Below are positions 43,779 through 44,075 of a DNA stretch of 44,075 nucleotides, in pieces. The stretch lies in contig NZ_LSIF01000031.1 in NCBI RefSeq assembly GCF_001556105.1, positions 1 to 44,075 of the forward strand, given 5' to 3'. The notes below the pieces were generated by a model that ran no database searches, was not told the DNA's origin, and was given only the letters and a program-made list of their open reading frames with translations. Each line of letters opens with the position of its first letter. Positions within the stretch are counted from its first letter, which is position 1. The translations under genes were made by a program, and so were the position numbers. Origin of the DNA: Pseudoxanthomonas mexicana (lineage in GTDB: Bacteria; Pseudomonadota; Gammaproteobacteria; Xanthomonadales; Xanthomonadaceae).

Positions 43779-44075
43779 TCAGAACTCCTGCCAGTCGTCG
43801 CCGTCGGCGAGCGCCGGCTCCAGCATCGCCGGCGTGGCGGCGCGGGCGACCGGCTTGGCCGGGGCGGCAGCGGGAGCCGCCTTGGCTGCTGGCCTGGCGG
43901 CCAGTGCCGGCGCCGCGTGGGCATGCAGCTTGAACACCGCGACGGATTCGCTGAGCGCTTGCGCCTGTTCTTCCATCGAGCGCGCGGCCGCGGAGGCTTC
44001 TTCCACCAGCGCCGCGTTCTGCTGCGTGGTCTCGTCCATCTGGGTGATGGTCTGGTTGACCTGCTCGATGCCGGC
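43779..44075 (-). CDS. Methyl-accepting chemotaxis protein, C-terminal part (runs off the window)
   Basis: The 3' end of an MCP gene; the start lies beyond the window. Visible are the end of the signalling/methylation coiled coil ('GIEQVNQTITQMDETTQQNA' then 'ALVEEASAAARSMEEQAQ'), a roughly 40-residue Ala/Pro/Lys-rich flexible linker, and the terminal 'DDWQEF'. The last five residues (DWQEF) fit the x-aromatic-x-x-aromatic pentapeptide that tethers CheR and CheB. The gene directly precedes cheR. Confidence 0.93.
   Translation of the reverse strand, partial: AGIEQVNQTITQMDETTQQNAALVEEASAAARSMEEQAQALSESVAVFKLHAHAAPALAARPAAKAAPAAAPAKPVARAATPAMLEPALADGDDWQEF

Overview
The window is GC-rich and densely coding. 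Its gene content and order (a lexA2-imuA-imuB-dnaE2 mutagenesis cassette, cheV directly upstream of a flgB-to-flgL rod/hook cluster, a flgA-flgM-flgN unit and a RavR-like GGDEF-EAL-REC protein beside it) point to the Xanthomonadaceae (Lysobacterales), for example Pseudoxanthomonas, Lysobacter or Luteimonas. The genus cannot be fixed from the sequence alone. I see no rRNA, tRNA, CRISPR array, prophage or intact insertion sequence.

Layout. (1) 1-2.4 kb: epmA (EF-P lysylation), a DUF3011-like fragment and mtnA (methionine salvage). (2) 2.5-7.5 kb: signalling genes, namely a membrane GGDEF diguanylate cyclase and a coupled trio of CHASE3/PAS histidine kinase, Rcp1-like receiver and REC-kinase-REC hybrid. 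(3) 7.6-9.1 kb, minus strand: three small genes of unknown function that look like diverged tandem paralogues. (4) 9.3-20.5 kb, plus strand: a DNA-damage block with mrfA-mrfB (helicase/exonuclease repair pair), a pseudo-receiver/HDOD protein, lexA2 with a dyad overlapping its own start codon, imuA, imuB, dnaE2 and an alkB-type demethylase. (5) 20.7-33.2 kb, minus strand: cheV-flgBCDEFGHIJKL, ending in a rho-independent terminator. (6) 33.9-36.7 kb, plus strand: flgA, flgM, flgN and an NtrB-like sensor kinase. (7) 36.9-39.5 kb, minus strand: a GIY-YIG protein, a GGDEF-EAL-REC protein with degenerate catalytic motifs and a kinase-like protein that has lost its ATP-binding motifs. (8) 39.6-44.1 kb, minus strand: a short MCP, cheB, cheD, cheR and the 3' end of another MCP.

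Regulation is readable from sequence. Sigma-54 (-24/-12) sites precede flgB, flgA and flgG. Sigma-28 (FliA) sites with the canonical 11-bp inter-element distance precede flgM and the MCP gene at 39.6 kb. This is the usual flagellar hierarchy: RpoN for the rod and hook, FliA for flgM and chemotaxis. The flgA sigma-54 site also decides the flgA start codon.

The most unusual content is repetitive. A composite element of nested hairpins (about 765 bp, arms mirrored around its centre) separates flgF from flgG. A second copy (about 606 bp) lies in inverted orientation between cheV and flgA, so the two bracket a 4.7-kb segment carrying flgF-E-D-C-B and cheV. One stem shows a compensatory base-pair change between copies, and several differences fall in loops, which suggests that structure rather than protein coding is maintained. 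Other palindromic repeats lie at the 3' ends of genes and supply the last codons of imuA, alkB and the GIY-YIG gene. Two pairs of REP-like palindromes lie at 36.8 and 41.0 kb.
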